Below, one piece after another: positions 31,782 to 42,276 of a stretch of 64,000 nt of DNA. This DNA comes from Chloroflexota bacterium (GTDB lineage: Bacteria > Chloroflexota > UBA11872). Within the stretch, counting starts at the first letter, position 1. Every line of letters starts with the position of its first letter. Made by a program: the position numbers and the translations under genes. Location: NCBI GenBank assembly GCA_028873795.1, contig JAPPNP010000027.1, positions 1 to 64,000 of the forward strand. Direction: 5' to 3'. The notes beneath the pieces are model-generated. The model saw only the letters and a program-made list of their open reading frames with translations, made no database searches and was not told the origin of the DNA.

Positions 31782-34286
31782 GTGGAATCGACGCGAGACG
31801 AATACGAACCGGTCGAATACCTCCGGCGCCTGACGACCAAGGGCCGGCGGATTCTGGCCCAGGCGGAGGTCGAGGCGACCAACCTGGGGCACTCGACGGT
31901 TGGCGCGGATCATTTGCTGCTGGCAATCCTCGCTTCGCCGCAGACTGCGGCGGCGCGCATTCTGCGTGAGGCCCAGGTCGACGTGCTGAAGCTGCGCGAA
32001 GTGTTGGTCGAGGCCTTGGGTCCCGGCGACGACAACGACCCAGGTCGCCGATCGCTTGGTCCGGGCGGGCGGAACGCGCTCCGTGCCGCCGCGCTGGAAG
32101 CCGAGCGCACGGGCGTGCGGTTCATCGGCACCGAGCACCTGCTCCTGGGCGTGCTGGCCCATCATGGTCGACGGGCCGGCGAAGGCCTGCGCCAGGCCGG
32201 GGTCGACTTTCGCTCGATTCGCCGGCGCATCGAAGCGTCGTACCGCCCCGGACGCGTGGGCGGCGGCGGTCGGCGGGCGAGTCGTCGCGGCCGGCGTCGC
32301 ACCAAGAGCGCGTTGGCCGAATACGGCACCGACGTGACACGCGCCGCCGCGAGCGGCGACCTGGATCCGGTGGTCGGTCGACGGGCTGAAATGGATCGGA
32401 TGATCGAGATTCTCGTTCGACGCACCAAGAACAATCCCGTGCTCGTGGGCGACGCGGGCGTGGGCAAGACAGCCATCGTCGAAGGGCTGGCGCAGCGCAT
32501 TCAGGAAGGCGACGTGCCACCCGACTTGCGCAAGGGCCGCATCGTGGCGCTCGATCTGGCCGCGACCATTGCCGGCACCAAGTACCGCGGCGAGTTCGAG
32601 GAACGCGTGCAGGGCGTCATCGCCGAGGCCCGCGGCGATCCCAACGTCATCCTGTTCATCGACGAAGTGCATACCGTCGTCGGCGCTGGCGGGGCCGCCG
32701 GCTCGCTCGATGCCGCCAACATGCTCAAGGGCCATCTCGCGCGCGGCGAGCTGCGGCTCATCGGCGCGACGACTTGGCGCGAATATCGCCGTCACATCGC
32801 CAACGACAAGAGCTTGACTCGGCGGTTGCAGCCCATTGACGTCGGCGAGCCCGATGACGAGTCGGCCATCGCCATTGTGGAGGGCCTGCGTCCCGTCTAT
32901 GAGCAGTATCACGGCGTGCAGATCAGCGACGAGGCCTTGGAGGCTTCCGTGAGCATGTCGCGGCGCTACCTGACCGAACGTCAGCTGCCCGACAAGGCCA
33001 TCGACCTGATCGATGAAGCCGCGGCCAAGGCCAAGGTGGCGCGACTCACGGCCCCCGAGCGTCTGCGGCAACTCGAGCAGCGCCTCGACGACCTGGCGAC
33101 CACGCGCGCCGATCTGGGCGTGGAGGGGCAGCCGGCGCAGGTACTTGAATTGGCGGCGGCGGAGGCTCAGCTGCGCGAGGAACTGCGCGACGAACGCCGT
33201 GCCTGGGAAGCCGAGGCGCGGGCGAACGTTCCAGTCATCGGCGTACACGAGGTGGCCGGCGTAGTGTCGCGCTGGAGCGGCGTCCCCACGCCGACCCTGA
33301 TCGAGGCCGAAGCCGAGCGATTCTTGGCCATCGAATCGATGCTCCAGAAGCGAGTCGTGGGGCAGGACGAGGCGCTCAATGAGCTCGGCCGATCGCTGCG
33401 CCGCGCGGTTGCCGGCATGCGCGACGAGCGCCGCCCCATCGGGTCGTTTCTCATGATTGGTCCCACCGGCGTCGGCAAGACCGAGACGGCTAAGGCCGCG
33501 GCCGAATTCGTGAGCGGCGACGAGCACAAGCTCGTTCGCGTGGACATGAGCGAGTTTGGCGAATGGCACGCCGTGTCTCGCCTCGTCGGGTCACCGCCCG
33601 GATATGTTGGGCATGACCAGGCGGGCGAACTCACCGAGTCCGTGCGCCGCAACCCCTTTTCCGTGGTGCTGTTCGACGACGTTGAGAAAGCCCATCCCCG
33701 GACGCTGCACATGATGCTGCAGATCATGGAGGACGGCGTGCTCACCGATGCGAACGGGCGCTCGGTTGACTTCCGCAGCACCATCATCGTGATGACCTCC
33801 AACCTTGGCGTCGAGGAGTCGCGGGGGCCCAAGATCGGCTTCGGTACCGGTCCGACGCAGCGGGCGGGTGAGCGCGCGGCGTTCGAATCACGCATGCGCG
33901 ACCATGCCCGCCGGCATCTCCCGGCGGAGTTTCTCAACCGCATCGACCGTCTGCTGATATTTCACGATCTGGGTGAAGCCGAGTTGCGCGAGATCGCGCG
34001 GCGGCTGCTCTCGGCGGCGATCCTTCGCGCGCGGGCGGTAGGGCTCGAACTGCACGTCACCTCCGAAGCCCTCGACTTCTTTGTGCGCGCGGCGGCCGAC
34101 CGCAATCAGGGTGCGCGCCCCCTGCGTCAACTCGTGAGCCGCTACGTCGACGAGCCGCTGACCGAGCATGTGGTCGATGGCGGCGCCGCCGGCAAGGAAT
34201 TCGAACTCCGCGTCGAGGACGGCGAACCCGCGGTCGTTGAGATTCGGGTGGCGGAGGCCGAGGCGGCGCCATCGCCTCGCGAGTGA
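31782..34286 (+). CDS. clpC: ATP-dependent Clp protease ATP-binding subunit ClpC-like
   Basis: N-domain [15 protein letters not shown]; two Walker A sites GDAGVGKTA and [12 protein letters not shown] start at 31782. Confidence 0.9.
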   Translation: MESTRDEYEPVEYLRRLTTKGRRILAQAEVEATNLGHSTVGADHLLLAILASPQTAAARILREAQVDVLKLREVLVEALGPGDDNDPGRRSLGPGGRNALRAAALEAERTGVRFIGTEHLLLGVLAHHGRRAGEGLRQAGVDFRSIRRRIEASYRPGRVGGGGRRASRRGRRRTKSALAEYGTDVTRAAASGDLDPVVGRRAEMDRMIEILVRRTKNNPVLVGDAGVGKTAIVEGLAQRIQEGDVPPDLRKGRIVALDLAATIAGTKYRGEFEERVQGVIAEARGDPNVILFIDEVHTVVGAGGAAGSLDAANMLKGHLARGELRLIGATTWREYRRHIANDKSLTRRLQPIDVGEPDDESAIAIVEGLRPVYEQYHGVQISDEALEASVSMSRRYLTERQLPDKAIDLIDEAAAKAKVARLTAPERLRQLEQRLDDLATTRADLGVEGQPAQVLELAAAEAQLREELRDERRAWEAEARANVPVIGVHEVAGVVSRWSGVPTPTLIEAEAERFLAIESMLQKRVVGQDEALNELGRSLRRAVAGMRDERRPIGSFLMIGPTGVGKTETAKAAAEFVSGDEHKLVRVDMSEFGEWHAVSRLVGSPPGYVGHDQAGELTESVRRNPFSVVLFDDVEKAHPRTLHMMLQIMEDGVLTDANGRSVDFRSTIIVMTSNLGVEESRGPKIGFGTGPTQRAGERAAFESRMRDHARRHLPAEFLNRIDRLLIFHDLGEAELREIARRLLSAAILRARAVGLELHVTSEALDFFVRAAADRNQGARPLRQLVSRYVDEPLTEHVVDGGAAGKEFELRVEDGEPAVVEIRVAEAEAAPSPRE

Positions 34287-34314
34287 GCGAGGCTCGCGAC
34301 TCGTTTGCGGCGGG

Positions 34315-35052
34315 TTGGGTGCGCCGACGCTGAGGTCGATTGGCGAGGTCGCCCGAACCGTCGGCCGGAGCGTTGCGGAGATCGTCTTCCCGCCTGTGTG
34401 CGCCGGTTGCGGCGCGCTCGGCGAGGGCATATGCCCCATCTGCATTTCCCAGCTCGACCCGCTGTCGCACCGGTGCTGTCGCCAGTGCAACCGCGCGCTC
34501 GATCACGGCGACCAGTGCGCCGCGTGCCGTCACCAGGAACGCCGCATCGACCATGTATTCGTGCGCTATCCCTACGAGACGCCCGTGCGCGACGCAATCC
34601 TGCGGCTCAAGTTCAACAACAAGCGATATCTGGCCGCGGCGCTTGCCGGTGTCGCGGCACAGGCCCTGCCCGACCCGCTCGACATCGATGCGCTGATACC
34701 CATACCTCTGGGCGCCCGGCGCGAGCGGGAGCGTGGTTTCAATCAGAGTCAACTCATCGCGGCCCAATTGACTCGATGGCTGCCCGTGCCTGTCCTAGAC
34801 CAGCATGTGATCCGTCACCGCGACACGGTTCCGCAGACCTCCCTGGTGCGGGAGGCGCGTTGGCGAAATGTCATTGGCGCGTTTACCTGTCTCCACAACA
34901 TGAGCGGCGCCCGAGTCTTGCTGGTCGACGACGTGGCGGCGACTGGGGCCACCCTCGAGGCGGCCGCGCGTGCGCTCAGGCGTCGCGGCGCGGCCTGGGT
35001 GGGGGCGGTGGTGGCGGCGCGACCGCCGCCGGATCGCTCGCTCGCCCCATAA
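34315..35052 (+). CDS. ComF-family phosphoribosyltransferase-like protein
   Basis: CAGCGALGEGICPICIS zinc-binding cysteines; RERGFNQSQLIA; VLLVDDVAATGAT; start uncertain. Confidence 0.85.
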   Translation: MGAPTLRSIGEVARTVGRSVAEIVFPPVCAGCGALGEGICPICISQLDPLSHRCCRQCNRALDHGDQCAACRHQERRIDHVFVRYPYETPVRDAILRLKFNNKRYLAAALAGVAAQALPDPLDIDALIPIPLGARRERERGFNQSQLIAAQLTRWLPVPVLDQHVIRHRDTVPQTSLVREARWRNVIGAFTCLHNMSGARVLLVDDVAATGATLEAAARALRRRGAAWVGAVVAARPPPDRSLAP

Positions 35053-35146
35053 GCCCAACTATCCACACCCTGTTGATATACTCCCCGATCTATCCCCGGG
35101 AGGCGTAGTGCCATAACTCTTTGCCACGAGCCACGTTACAGATTGC

Positions 35147-36037
35147 GTGATGCCCGTGCGTGATCTGCTTGCCGGTCGCCGTCGCGGCGGCGTCCCAGCC
35201 GATCTCTGGGCCACGTGCCGCAAGTGCGGCGCCATGCACTACCGCCCGGAGTTCGAGGCCGGGTTGCACGTGTGCACCCGCTGCGACTACCACGATCGCC
35301 TGACGGTCGGCCAGCGGCTTGATCTCCTCTTGGACGACGCCGGGAGCTTCCGGGAGTTGGCGGCGGATGTGCTGACCTCCGATCCGCTCAAATTCTCCCG
35401 GCCGAGTGGGCGCTACCCGGACCGCGTGGCGAAGGCCCAAGAATCTACGGGGCGCTCGGAGGCCGTCGTGTGCGGCGTGGGGCATATCCAGGGTCACGAG
35501 GTGGCCGTGGGCGTGATGGAATTTGGCTTCATTGCCGGCAGCATGGGCGGGGCCGCCGGCGAGCGCATTGCCCGGCTGTTTGAGCTTGCCCACGAACGGC
35601 GCATTCCGCTGCTGATGGTGACCTCGTCGGGCGGCGCCCGGCAGGACGAGGGTGTGTTTGCCTTGATGCAGATGGCCAAGACGACCGCCGCCGCCGCGCG
35701 ACTTGCCGACGCCGGCGTGCCTTACATCGCGCTGATGGCGGATCCCACGCTGGCCGGCGTGACGGCCAGCTTTGCAGCCGTCGCCGACGTCATCATCGGC
35801 GAGCCGGGCGCCACGATTCGCTTCGCCGGCTCGCGCGTGGTCCAGGGGACGCTGAGCCGCCGGGCGCAGGCCGACGACCATACGGCGGAGTGGGTGCTGC
35901 GGCGCGGCATGATCGACGCGGTCGTCCCACGGCGGGACCAGCGCCGCACCATCGGCCGGCTCATCGAGCTGCTGGCGCCCGCCCGGGTAACTCGTCGCGC
36001 CGAGATTGGTGACACGGCCCAAACCCGGCTGGGCTAG
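35147..36037 (+). CDS. accD: Acetyl-CoA carboxylase carboxyltransferase beta subunit
   Basis: CRKCGAMHY...CTRCDYHDR; MEFGFIAGSMGGAAGERIARLFELA; SSGGARQDEGVFALMQMAKT. Confidence 0.95.
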   Translation: MMPVRDLLAGRRRGGVPADLWATCRKCGAMHYRPEFEAGLHVCTRCDYHDRLTVGQRLDLLLDDAGSFRELAADVLTSDPLKFSRPSGRYPDRVAKAQESTGRSEAVVCGVGHIQGHEVAVGVMEFGFIAGSMGGAAGERIARLFELAHERRIPLLMVTSSGGARQDEGVFALMQMAKTTAAAARLADAGVPYIALMADPTLAGVTASFAAVADVIIGEPGATIRFAGSRVVQGTLSRRAQADDHTAEWVLRRGMIDAVVPRRDQRRTIGRLIELLAPARVTRRAEIGDTAQTRLG

Positions 36038-36049
36038 CGAGCGCCGGCC

Positions 36050-37060
36050 GTGCTGGACTTCGAGCGAGATCTCGATGAGCTACGCAGCCGCATTGCGGAG
36101 CTCGAGGCCGAAAGCGACCTGGATTCGGCGTCGGACGTCCTGCGGCAGCTGGAGCTGATGCAGCTCGAGCTCGAGGCGCGCACTGCCGACGTGTTTTCGC
36201 GACTGACGCCCTGGCAGCGCGTGCAGCTAGCCCGCCATCGCGATCGACCCCACACGCTGGACTTCATCGAGCGCATGATTGACGGCTTCGTCGAGCTGCA
36301 TGGCGATCGGCGGCACGGCGACGATATGGCCGTCGTCGGCGGCGTCGGTTCCCTGCAGGGTCGGCGGGTCGTGATCGTCGGCCATCAGAAGGGCCGCGGC
36401 ACTCGCCAGAACGTCGAGCGCAACTTTGGCATGGCGCACCCCGAGGGCTACCGCAAGGCCATCCGCCTGTTCCAGCTTGCGGCGCGCTTTGGTCTTCCCG
36501 TCATCACCCTGCTCGACACGCCCGGCGCCGGTCCGGCATTGGAGGATGAGGAGCGTGGCCAATCCTGGGCCATCGCCGAGAGCATGGCCGTGATGGCGCG
36601 ATTGGAAACGCCCATCGTCGTTGCGGTCATCGGCGAAGGGGGCAGCGGCGGCGCACTGGCGATGGGCGTTGGCGATCGCATTCTGATGCTGGAGCACGCG
36701 ATCTACTCCGTGGCCTCGCCGGAGGCTGCCGCCGCGATCATTTGGCGGGACTCGAAATTCGCCGAGCGCGCCGCCGAGGCCCTTGGGCTGACCTCGGATG
36801 TTCTCTACGCGGCGGATCTCATCGATCGCATCGTCCCGGAACCGCCCGGGGGCGCGCATCGAGACTACGACGCCACCGCGGAGAATCTCGCGGCGGCGCT
36901 CGTCGACGCGTTGGAGGAGCTTCAGGCTGTTCCGCCGGCCGACCTGGTCACGGAGCGGTACGCCAAGTTTCGCGCCATGAGCGCCCACATGGAATCGTCG
37001 CCGGACGATGCGGTGGTCGACGGTTCGAGCGTCGTGCCGGAGGACCGTCACGGCCTGTAG
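36050..37060 (+). CDS. accA: Acetyl-CoA carboxylase carboxyltransferase alpha subunit
   Basis: LFQLAARFGLPVITLLDTPGAGP, AIYSVASPEAAAAIIWRD. Confidence 0.95.
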   Translation: MLDFERDLDELRSRIAELEAESDLDSASDVLRQLELMQLELEARTADVFSRLTPWQRVQLARHRDRPHTLDFIERMIDGFVELHGDRRHGDDMAVVGGVGSLQGRRVVIVGHQKGRGTRQNVERNFGMAHPEGYRKAIRLFQLAARFGLPVITLLDTPGAGPALEDEERGQSWAIAESMAVMARLETPIVVAVIGEGGSGGALAMGVGDRILMLEHAIYSVASPEAAAAIIWRDSKFAERAAEALGLTSDVLYAADLIDRIVPEPPGGAHRDYDATAENLAAALVDALEELQAVPPADLVTERYAKFRAMSAHMESSPDDAVVDGSSVVPEDRHGL

Positions 37061-37216
37061 CCCGTCGACCCGTTGCCGGCATCCCCGACGGCGCCCGAAT
37101 TGTGAGTTGCCGTCCTGAACGTCCGTCGAACGGCAGCGCTGGCCGGACTCAGCGCGCTGGGACTGGCGGCTCGCGCCGTCGCGCGGTCGTCCGACGCGGT
37201 CGCGGCGACGGTCTCG

Positions 37217-37981
37217 GTGCCGCTGCCGCGGCTGCCGCGGGGGCTCGATGGGCTGACGGTCCAGGTCGTGTCCGACCTTCACGTGCGTTCGTCCCGCACG
37301 CCCAGCTTGACCGCCCTGCGCCGGCTCGCCGGCACTCGACCGGATTTTCTCTTCGCCTGTGGCGACCTCAGCGACCAAGTTGACGCCGCGCCATTAGTGG
37401 CCGAGGCCCTGGCGGCGATCGAGCCCGTGCACGGCGCCTACGCCGTTTGGGGCAACCATGACCTTTTCGTGTCTCGCGCCGCGACCGACCCGGCGTGGAT
37501 CGGCTATCGCACGCAGCCGCTGGGTTTCATGCGGCAGGTGTTTCAAGCCCAGGGCATCTCGATGCTCAACAATGCCCACGCCCGCCACCGGATCGGCGGC
37601 GCGGAGCTGGCCATCGTCGGCATCGGCGATGCGACCCACCGGGGCGACGACGCGGCGCGTGCATGTGATGGGGTCGATGAGGACGTGTTCACCCTCGTGC
37701 TGACGCACAATCCCGACGCCGTGCCGCGCCTCGGGCGAGCGCGCGCCGATCTCGTGGTGTGCGGGCACACCCACGGCGGGCAGATCGTGCCGCCGCTCAT
37801 GACGGCGCCGATGACCAGCACGCGCTCGCCACTCCCGAGGCCCAGCGGCCTGATGCACATTGACGGCCGACTGGTGTTCATCACCCGCGGGGTCGGTACG
37901 GTCGGCATCCCCATGCGCGTGAATGCGCCGGCGGAAGTGCCGCGGCTGACCCTGGTTCGCATCGGCGAGCCCGACCAGTAG
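37217..37981 (+). CDS. Metallophosphoesterase
   Basis: VVSDLHVRSS, FACGDLSDQVD, VWGNHD, VCGHTHGGQI; may start upstream with a TM anchor. Confidence 0.85.
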   Translation: MPLPRLPRGLDGLTVQVVSDLHVRSSRTPSLTALRRLAGTRPDFLFACGDLSDQVDAAPLVAEALAAIEPVHGAYAVWGNHDLFVSRAATDPAWIGYRTQPLGFMRQVFQAQGISMLNNAHARHRIGGAELAIVGIGDATHRGDDAARACDGVDEDVFTLVLTHNPDAVPRLGRARADLVVCGHTHGGQIVPPLMTAPMTSTRSPLPRPSGLMHIDGRLVFITRGVGTVGIPMRVNAPAEVPRLTLVRIGEPDQ

Positions 37982-38045
37982 GCTTGGCGCATTCGATGGC
38001 CGGGTTCGTGGCCCGCCGAACGCTGGATGTGAGCAGGAGTCGCTG

Positions 38046-38819
38046 ATGGACTTTGGCCTTGGTGACCGGGTTGCGCTCGTCACGGGTGGGAGCCGCGGGA
38101 TCGGCCGGGCGATTGCCCTCAGTCTTGCCGCCGAGGGCTCTGACGTGGCCATCGTCGCGCGAGGCGGCGAAGATTTGCGCCGCACGGCTAACGAAGTCGC
38201 CGCGCTGGGCGTTCGCGCCACGTCGCTTTCTTTGGACATGCGCGACACCGCCGCACCGTCCCAAGCCGTCGCGCGCACGGTGGCCGAGCTTGGCGGCATC
38301 AATGTGCTGGTCAACAACGTCGGTGGCGCCATGGGCGACAGCGACTTTGCGACGGGTACCGACGAGCAATGGTCCGCGACGTTTGACGTCAATCTGAGCG
38401 CGGCGGTGCGGGCCAGTCGCGCGGCGGTGCCGCTCATGAAAGCCGCCGGCTGGGGCCGCATCGTGCACATCACGTCAATCTATGGCCGCGAGTCCGGTGG
38501 CCCGCCCGCCTACAACGCGGCGAAATCGGCCATGAACAGCTTGGCGACGTCGATGGCGCGCGAGCTGGCGCCCTTCGGCATCACGGTCAACGCGGTGGCG
38601 CCGGGATCGATTCTGTTTCCGGGCGGCGGCTGGGAGCGGCGACAGCGCCGAGATCCCGAGGGCATGGCGGCGTTCGTCGAACGCGACATGCCGATGGGAC
38701 GATTTGGCCGTCCCGAGGAAGTCGCCGCCATGGTGGCGTTCCTGGCCTCCGAACAGGCCAGCCTCGTCACCGGCGCCTGCATCAACGTGGACGGCGGGCA
38801 GTCCCGCTCGAATATCTAG
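38046..38819 (+). CDS. Short-chain dehydrogenase/reductase
   Basis: VTGGSRGIGRAIA, NNVGG, YNAAKSAM. Confidence 0.95.
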   Translation: MDFGLGDRVALVTGGSRGIGRAIALSLAAEGSDVAIVARGGEDLRRTANEVAALGVRATSLSLDMRDTAAPSQAVARTVAELGGINVLVNNVGGAMGDSDFATGTDEQWSATFDVNLSAAVRASRAAVPLMKAAGWGRIVHITSIYGRESGGPPAYNAAKSAMNSLATSMARELAPFGITVNAVAPGSILFPGGGWERRQRRDPEGMAAFVERDMPMGRFGRPEEVAAMVAFLASEQASLVTGACINVDGGQSRSNI

Positions 38820-39760
38820 CCCGCCGGGTCCGAGGCCTCATCGAGCCGCGCGATCTCGTCGGCCGTCAATTCCCAGCCGGCGGCATCGATATATGCGTCG
38901 AGCTGCTCGGTGGTATCCGGTCCGGCGATGGCCGTGGCCACCTCGGGGCGCGAGATCACCCACCGAATGGCGACGGCGGTTGGATTGCGCCCGTGGGCGG
39001 CGCCGATTTCCCGCAACACGTCAATGACCCGCTGCGCCCGGTCGGTGAGGACCGACTCCAACTCGTAGGGTGGTTGCCGCTCCCACAGCGTGCCCGCAGG
39101 GGCCGGCTGGCCCTGTTCCAGGTCGCCACTCAGCACGCCGACGGCGAGCGGCGAAAAGGCCATGACCCCGATGCCGAACTCCCGGCAGAAGGGGAACAGC
39201 TCCTGCTCCGGGTCGCGGCACAGCAGGCTGTACTGGTTTTGCGTGGTGATGAAGCCGGGCGCGACCGCCCGGTCGGCCAGCCAGAGCGCCTGGCACGCCT
39301 CCCACGCTTGGTAGCTGGAGACGCCCCAATAGCGCGTCTTGCCGCTGGCCACGACATCCGTCATCGCCCGCACCGTCTCTTCCAGCGGCGTGGTTTGATC
39401 CCGCCAGTGGACGATGTAGATGTCCACGTGGTCGGTCTGGAGCCGGCGCAGGCTGCGGTCGATCTCGCGCATGATGTGGTAGCGCGAGCTGCCGATGTCG
39501 TTTGGCCCCTGGCCCACGATCGACGTCACCTTGGTGGTGATGACCAACTCGTCGCGCTGTCCCGGCAACACGCGACCCAGCACCTGCTCCCCGATGCCGC
39601 CGACGTAGGTGTTGGCGCAGTCGATGAAGTTGACGCCCCGATCGATGGCGTGCCGGATGATCCCCTCCATCAGGTCCTGGTCGGTCATGCCGCGGAATCC
39701 GCATCCAAGCGCGACCCGGGACACCTTGAGCCCCGAACGACCCATGTTCACGTATTCCAT
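38816..39760 (-). CDS. Aldo/keto reductase
   Basis: GVNFIDCANTY, DHVDIYIVHWRD, WGVSSYQAW. Confidence 0.95.
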   Translation of the reverse strand: MEYVNMGRSGLKVSRVALGCGFRGMTDQDLMEGIIRHAIDRGVNFIDCANTYVGGIGEQVLGRVLPGQRDELVITTKVTSIVGQGPNDIGSSRYHIMREIDRSLRRLQTDHVDIYIVHWRDQTTPLEETVRAMTDVVASGKTRYWGVSSYQAWEACQALWLADRAVAPGFITTQNQYSLLCRDPEQELFPFCREFGIGVMAFSPLAVGVLSGDLEQGQPAPAGTLWERQPPYELESVLTDRAQRVIDVLREIGAAHGRNPTAVAIRWVISRPEVATAIAGPDTTEQLDAYIDAAGWELTADEIARLDEASDPAG

Positions 39761-39882
39761 CGGGCTCAACTCCTTGCTGGTCAACGCCCCGCGGCGGCGA
39801 TGATGCCACTCTCGCGCCGCTCGCGCGTAGACGACGCCTATAATCAGCCGCAGCCGGCCCGCACCAGTACTTGGACTCCCGA

Positions 39883-40809
39883 ATGACGACGTTTCAGTCC
39901 CGTATTCACGGGGTGATTCCGGCGCTGCTCACGCCGCTCCACGCCGATTTCAGCGCGGACGAATCCGGGCTGCGCCGGCTCACTCGACGCGTCGTCGACG
40001 CCGGATGCCACGGATTTGTGGTGCTTGGCACGACTGGCGAGTTTGCCTCTATCGACGATGCGGACCGCGAGGTCGTCATCCGGGCGGCCGTCGATGAGGC
40101 TGATGGCGCGGTGCCCGTGATCGTGGCGTGCGGGCAGCCCAACGTGCGACGGACCCACGAGCAGCTCCGCGAGGCCGGCGATCTTGGCGCCGACGGCGTG
40201 CTGGTCAATCCGCCGTTCTACTTTGAAATGACGCAGGACGAGCTCGTTGGCCATTTCGAGGGCGTCGTGCGCGAGTCGCCGGTTCCTGTGCTCCTCTACA
40301 ACATCCCGCGCCTGACCGGAGTCCCCGCCGAGCCCGCGACGTTGCCCCGGCTGCGCGACGTCGGGGTGCAGGGCACCAAGGACAGCTCCGGCTCTGTGTC
40401 GAACGTGATGAGCTATCTGGCCGCCACCCGCGGAGGCCCCGAGTTTCGCGTCATTGTGGGCGGGGACGTGACGTTCCTCCACGCACTCATCTCAGGCGCG
40501 GCGGCCACCACCGGCATGACGCCCAACCTGGCGCCGCAATTGAACCTGGACATCTACGAGGCCTGGCGCGTCGGCGACCTCGAAGCCGCGGCGGCCGCGC
40601 AGAATCGCACCAACGAATTCCTGGAGCTGTTCCAAGCGCTGCCTGGATTCCCGCACGCCAACGCCAAGGGACTGCTGAGCCGCGTGGGGGTCATGGAGCG
40701 GTGGGTGGCCCCGCCGAAGACCTCCCAGGACGACGCCCAGCTCGACGCTGCTTTCGAGCTTCTGAAGTCTTACCTGCCCGAGTTCGCCCCGACCGCCGTT
40801 CCCGCGTAG
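39883..40809 (+). CDS. Dihydrodipicolinate synthase/N-acetylneuraminate lyase family
   Basis: VIPALLTPLHADFS, GFVVLGTTGEFASI, LYNIPRLTG, GTKDSSGS. Confidence 0.9.
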   Translation: MTTFQSRIHGVIPALLTPLHADFSADESGLRRLTRRVVDAGCHGFVVLGTTGEFASIDDADREVVIRAAVDEADGAVPVIVACGQPNVRRTHEQLREAGDLGADGVLVNPPFYFEMTQDELVGHFEGVVRESPVPVLLYNIPRLTGVPAEPATLPRLRDVGVQGTKDSSGSVSNVMSYLAATRGGPEFRVIVGGDVTFLHALISGAAATTGMTPNLAPQLNLDIYEAWRVGDLEAAAAAQNRTNEFLELFQALPGFPHANAKGLLSRVGVMERWVAPPKTSQDDAQLDAAFELLKSYLPEFAPTAVPA

Positions 40810-40818
40810 GCGCCGCGC

Positions 40819-41223
40819 CTAGCCGGGCGGTCCGACTGGCGACCCATCGTCGTGTCGGCCGCGAATCGGGCCCGGTCGCACCCGCTTGGCGGTGAGCGCG
40901 CCGACCGCGGTTGCCGCCTTTGGCGATGCCCCCGCCTGGCGCACGATCGTGGTGGTGGATTCCATCACGTGGTGATAAAGGGTGTCGCCGTCCGCGACCG
41001 GCGCCCCGGGCGTATCGGCCAGCCAGATCTTCGCCAGTCGCTCCGACAGCAACTCCGCCAGCACGGTAAAGTCTCGCGCCAGCCGCGCCTCGGTGGACTC
41101 GGCGGCCCCGGCGTCGGCCCTGCGCCCACGCCGAACCCGTGAAGCCAGCCAGGCGATGCACGTCCCGGCTATCAGTCCAGCGGCGACGCCGCTGCCGAGA
41201 GCCGCGGCAAGCGAAGCAGTCAT
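40819..41223 (-). CDS. Hypothetical protein with N-terminal TM
   Basis: MTASLAAALGSGVAAGLIAGTCIAWLASRVRRGRR... Confidence 0.5.
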   Translation of the reverse strand: MTASLAAALGSGVAAGLIAGTCIAWLASRVRRGRRADAGAAESTEARLARDFTVLAELLSERLAKIWLADTPGAPVADGDTLYHHVMESTTTIVRQAGASPKAATAVGALTAKRVRPGPIRGRHDDGSPVGPPG

Positions 41224-41292
41224 GCGCCAGTCTAAGCGAGCGTGGCCCTCACTACGCGCTCATGCCACTAGCCGCTAGCGGCCCCTTTGGGT

Positions 41293-41475
41293 CCGTCATT
41301 CCCGCGAAGGGAGACCTTTGCGCAACCACTCCGTCATTCCCGCGAAGAGCCTGCCACGTACTTGATACGGGGCGGGAATCCACCCTTCACTGAATCTGGG
41401 GGCGGATGGGGTTCGCCCGGTCTTCCTCAAGCTTGGCCGGGTTATGCAAAGGTCTCCGAAGGCGGGAATCCACCC
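41293..41475. repeat. Nested GTCATTCCCGCGAAG palindromic repeat
   Basis: Outer arms cgtcattcccgcgaagggagacctttgcg / atgcaaaggtctccgaaggcgggaatccac enclose a second gtcattcccgcgaag...gcgggaatccaccc copy. Confidence 0.75.
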
Positions 41476-41514
41476 CCTCCGGGGGCAGCCAACGAATCGA
41501 CGTTGCCCACCTTT

Positions 41515-41532
41515 GTCAAGATTATTCTTGAC
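41515..41532. promoter_or_regulatory. Candidate toxin-antitoxin operator, perfect inverted repeat
   Basis: GTCAAGA-TTAT-TCTTGAC, 48 bp upstream of the antitoxin ATG. Confidence 0.45.
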
Positions 41533-41580
41533 CGCCTGGACGTCTCGACGCATGCTGGAGCCATCTCTCAAGGAGGTTGA

Positions 41581-41814
41581 ATGATGGACACGCCGCGCGT
41601 GAAGTTCTCCAGCCAGGCCGACCCCGAGTTGCTGACGGCGATGCGGCAGATCGCGCGCAGCGACGGCCGTCACTTCCAGGCCGTATTGGAAGACGCCATG
41701 AGCCACTACATCGAAAGCCGAGCGAACCAGCGTGTCCGTCCCGAGGTCATGGCGCACTTCCAGGCTAGCCTCGAGAAGAATCGGCGCCTTGGCGAGCTGC
41801 TGGGCAAGTCGTGA
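41581..41814 (+). CDS. Putative antitoxin partner of Doc
   Basis: 77 aa, strong RBS aaggaggttga; 4-nt overlap with the Doc ORF. Confidence 0.7.
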   Translation: MMDTPRVKFSSQADPELLTAMRQIARSDGRHFQAVLEDAMSHYIESRANQRVRPEVMAHFQASLEKNRRLGELLGKS

Positions 41815-42197
41815 CCAGTGACTTCCCGACCGTCGAGGAAGTTGTGGCGATTCATGACATAGCCGTCGACGAGTTTGGCGGCTCCCTCGGGCTTCGCGAT
41901 GCGGGCGCATTGGAGTCTGCCGTCATGCGCCCGCAGCTTGGCTACTACGACGGACTCCTCGACGAGGCCGCCGCACTCTTGGAAAGCCTGGCCATGAATC
42001 ACCCATTCGTCGATGGCAACAAGCGCACGGCCTTCTTCGCAACCGACACATTCTTGCGCAAGAACGGCCGTTTCATCGATTGTGACAACGATGAGGCCTA
42101 CGCCTTCATCATGGGGTTGTTTGCCACAAACTCATTCCGCTTTGCCCAACTGCGTGAGTGGCTCGAAGAGAAGGTGAAGCCTCTCCCGGGGTCCTGA
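41811..42197 (+). CDS. doc: Fic/Doc-family toxin (death-on-curing)
   Basis: NHPFVDGNKRTAFFATDTFLRKNG, matching the Fic HxFxxGNKR core. Confidence 0.9.
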   Translation: MTSDFPTVEEVVAIHDIAVDEFGGSLGLRDAGALESAVMRPQLGYYDGLLDEAAALLESLAMNHPFVDGNKRTAFFATDTFLRKNGRFIDCDNDEAYAFIMGLFATNSFRFAQLREWLEEKVKPLPGS

Positions 42198-42276
42198 TGC
42201 CGTGCGACCGGCCGGACGGCGTGCCAAACACCTCTCGGTTCGGGCCGTTTTGTGAGACTCGGCTAAGTCGTTCCGC

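Noticed and set aside
31767-33569. 600-aa antisense ORF in clpC, and similar antisense ORFs in acs, accD, moeA, rtcB and AOR
   Set aside because: Expected codon-bias shadows in a high-GC genome
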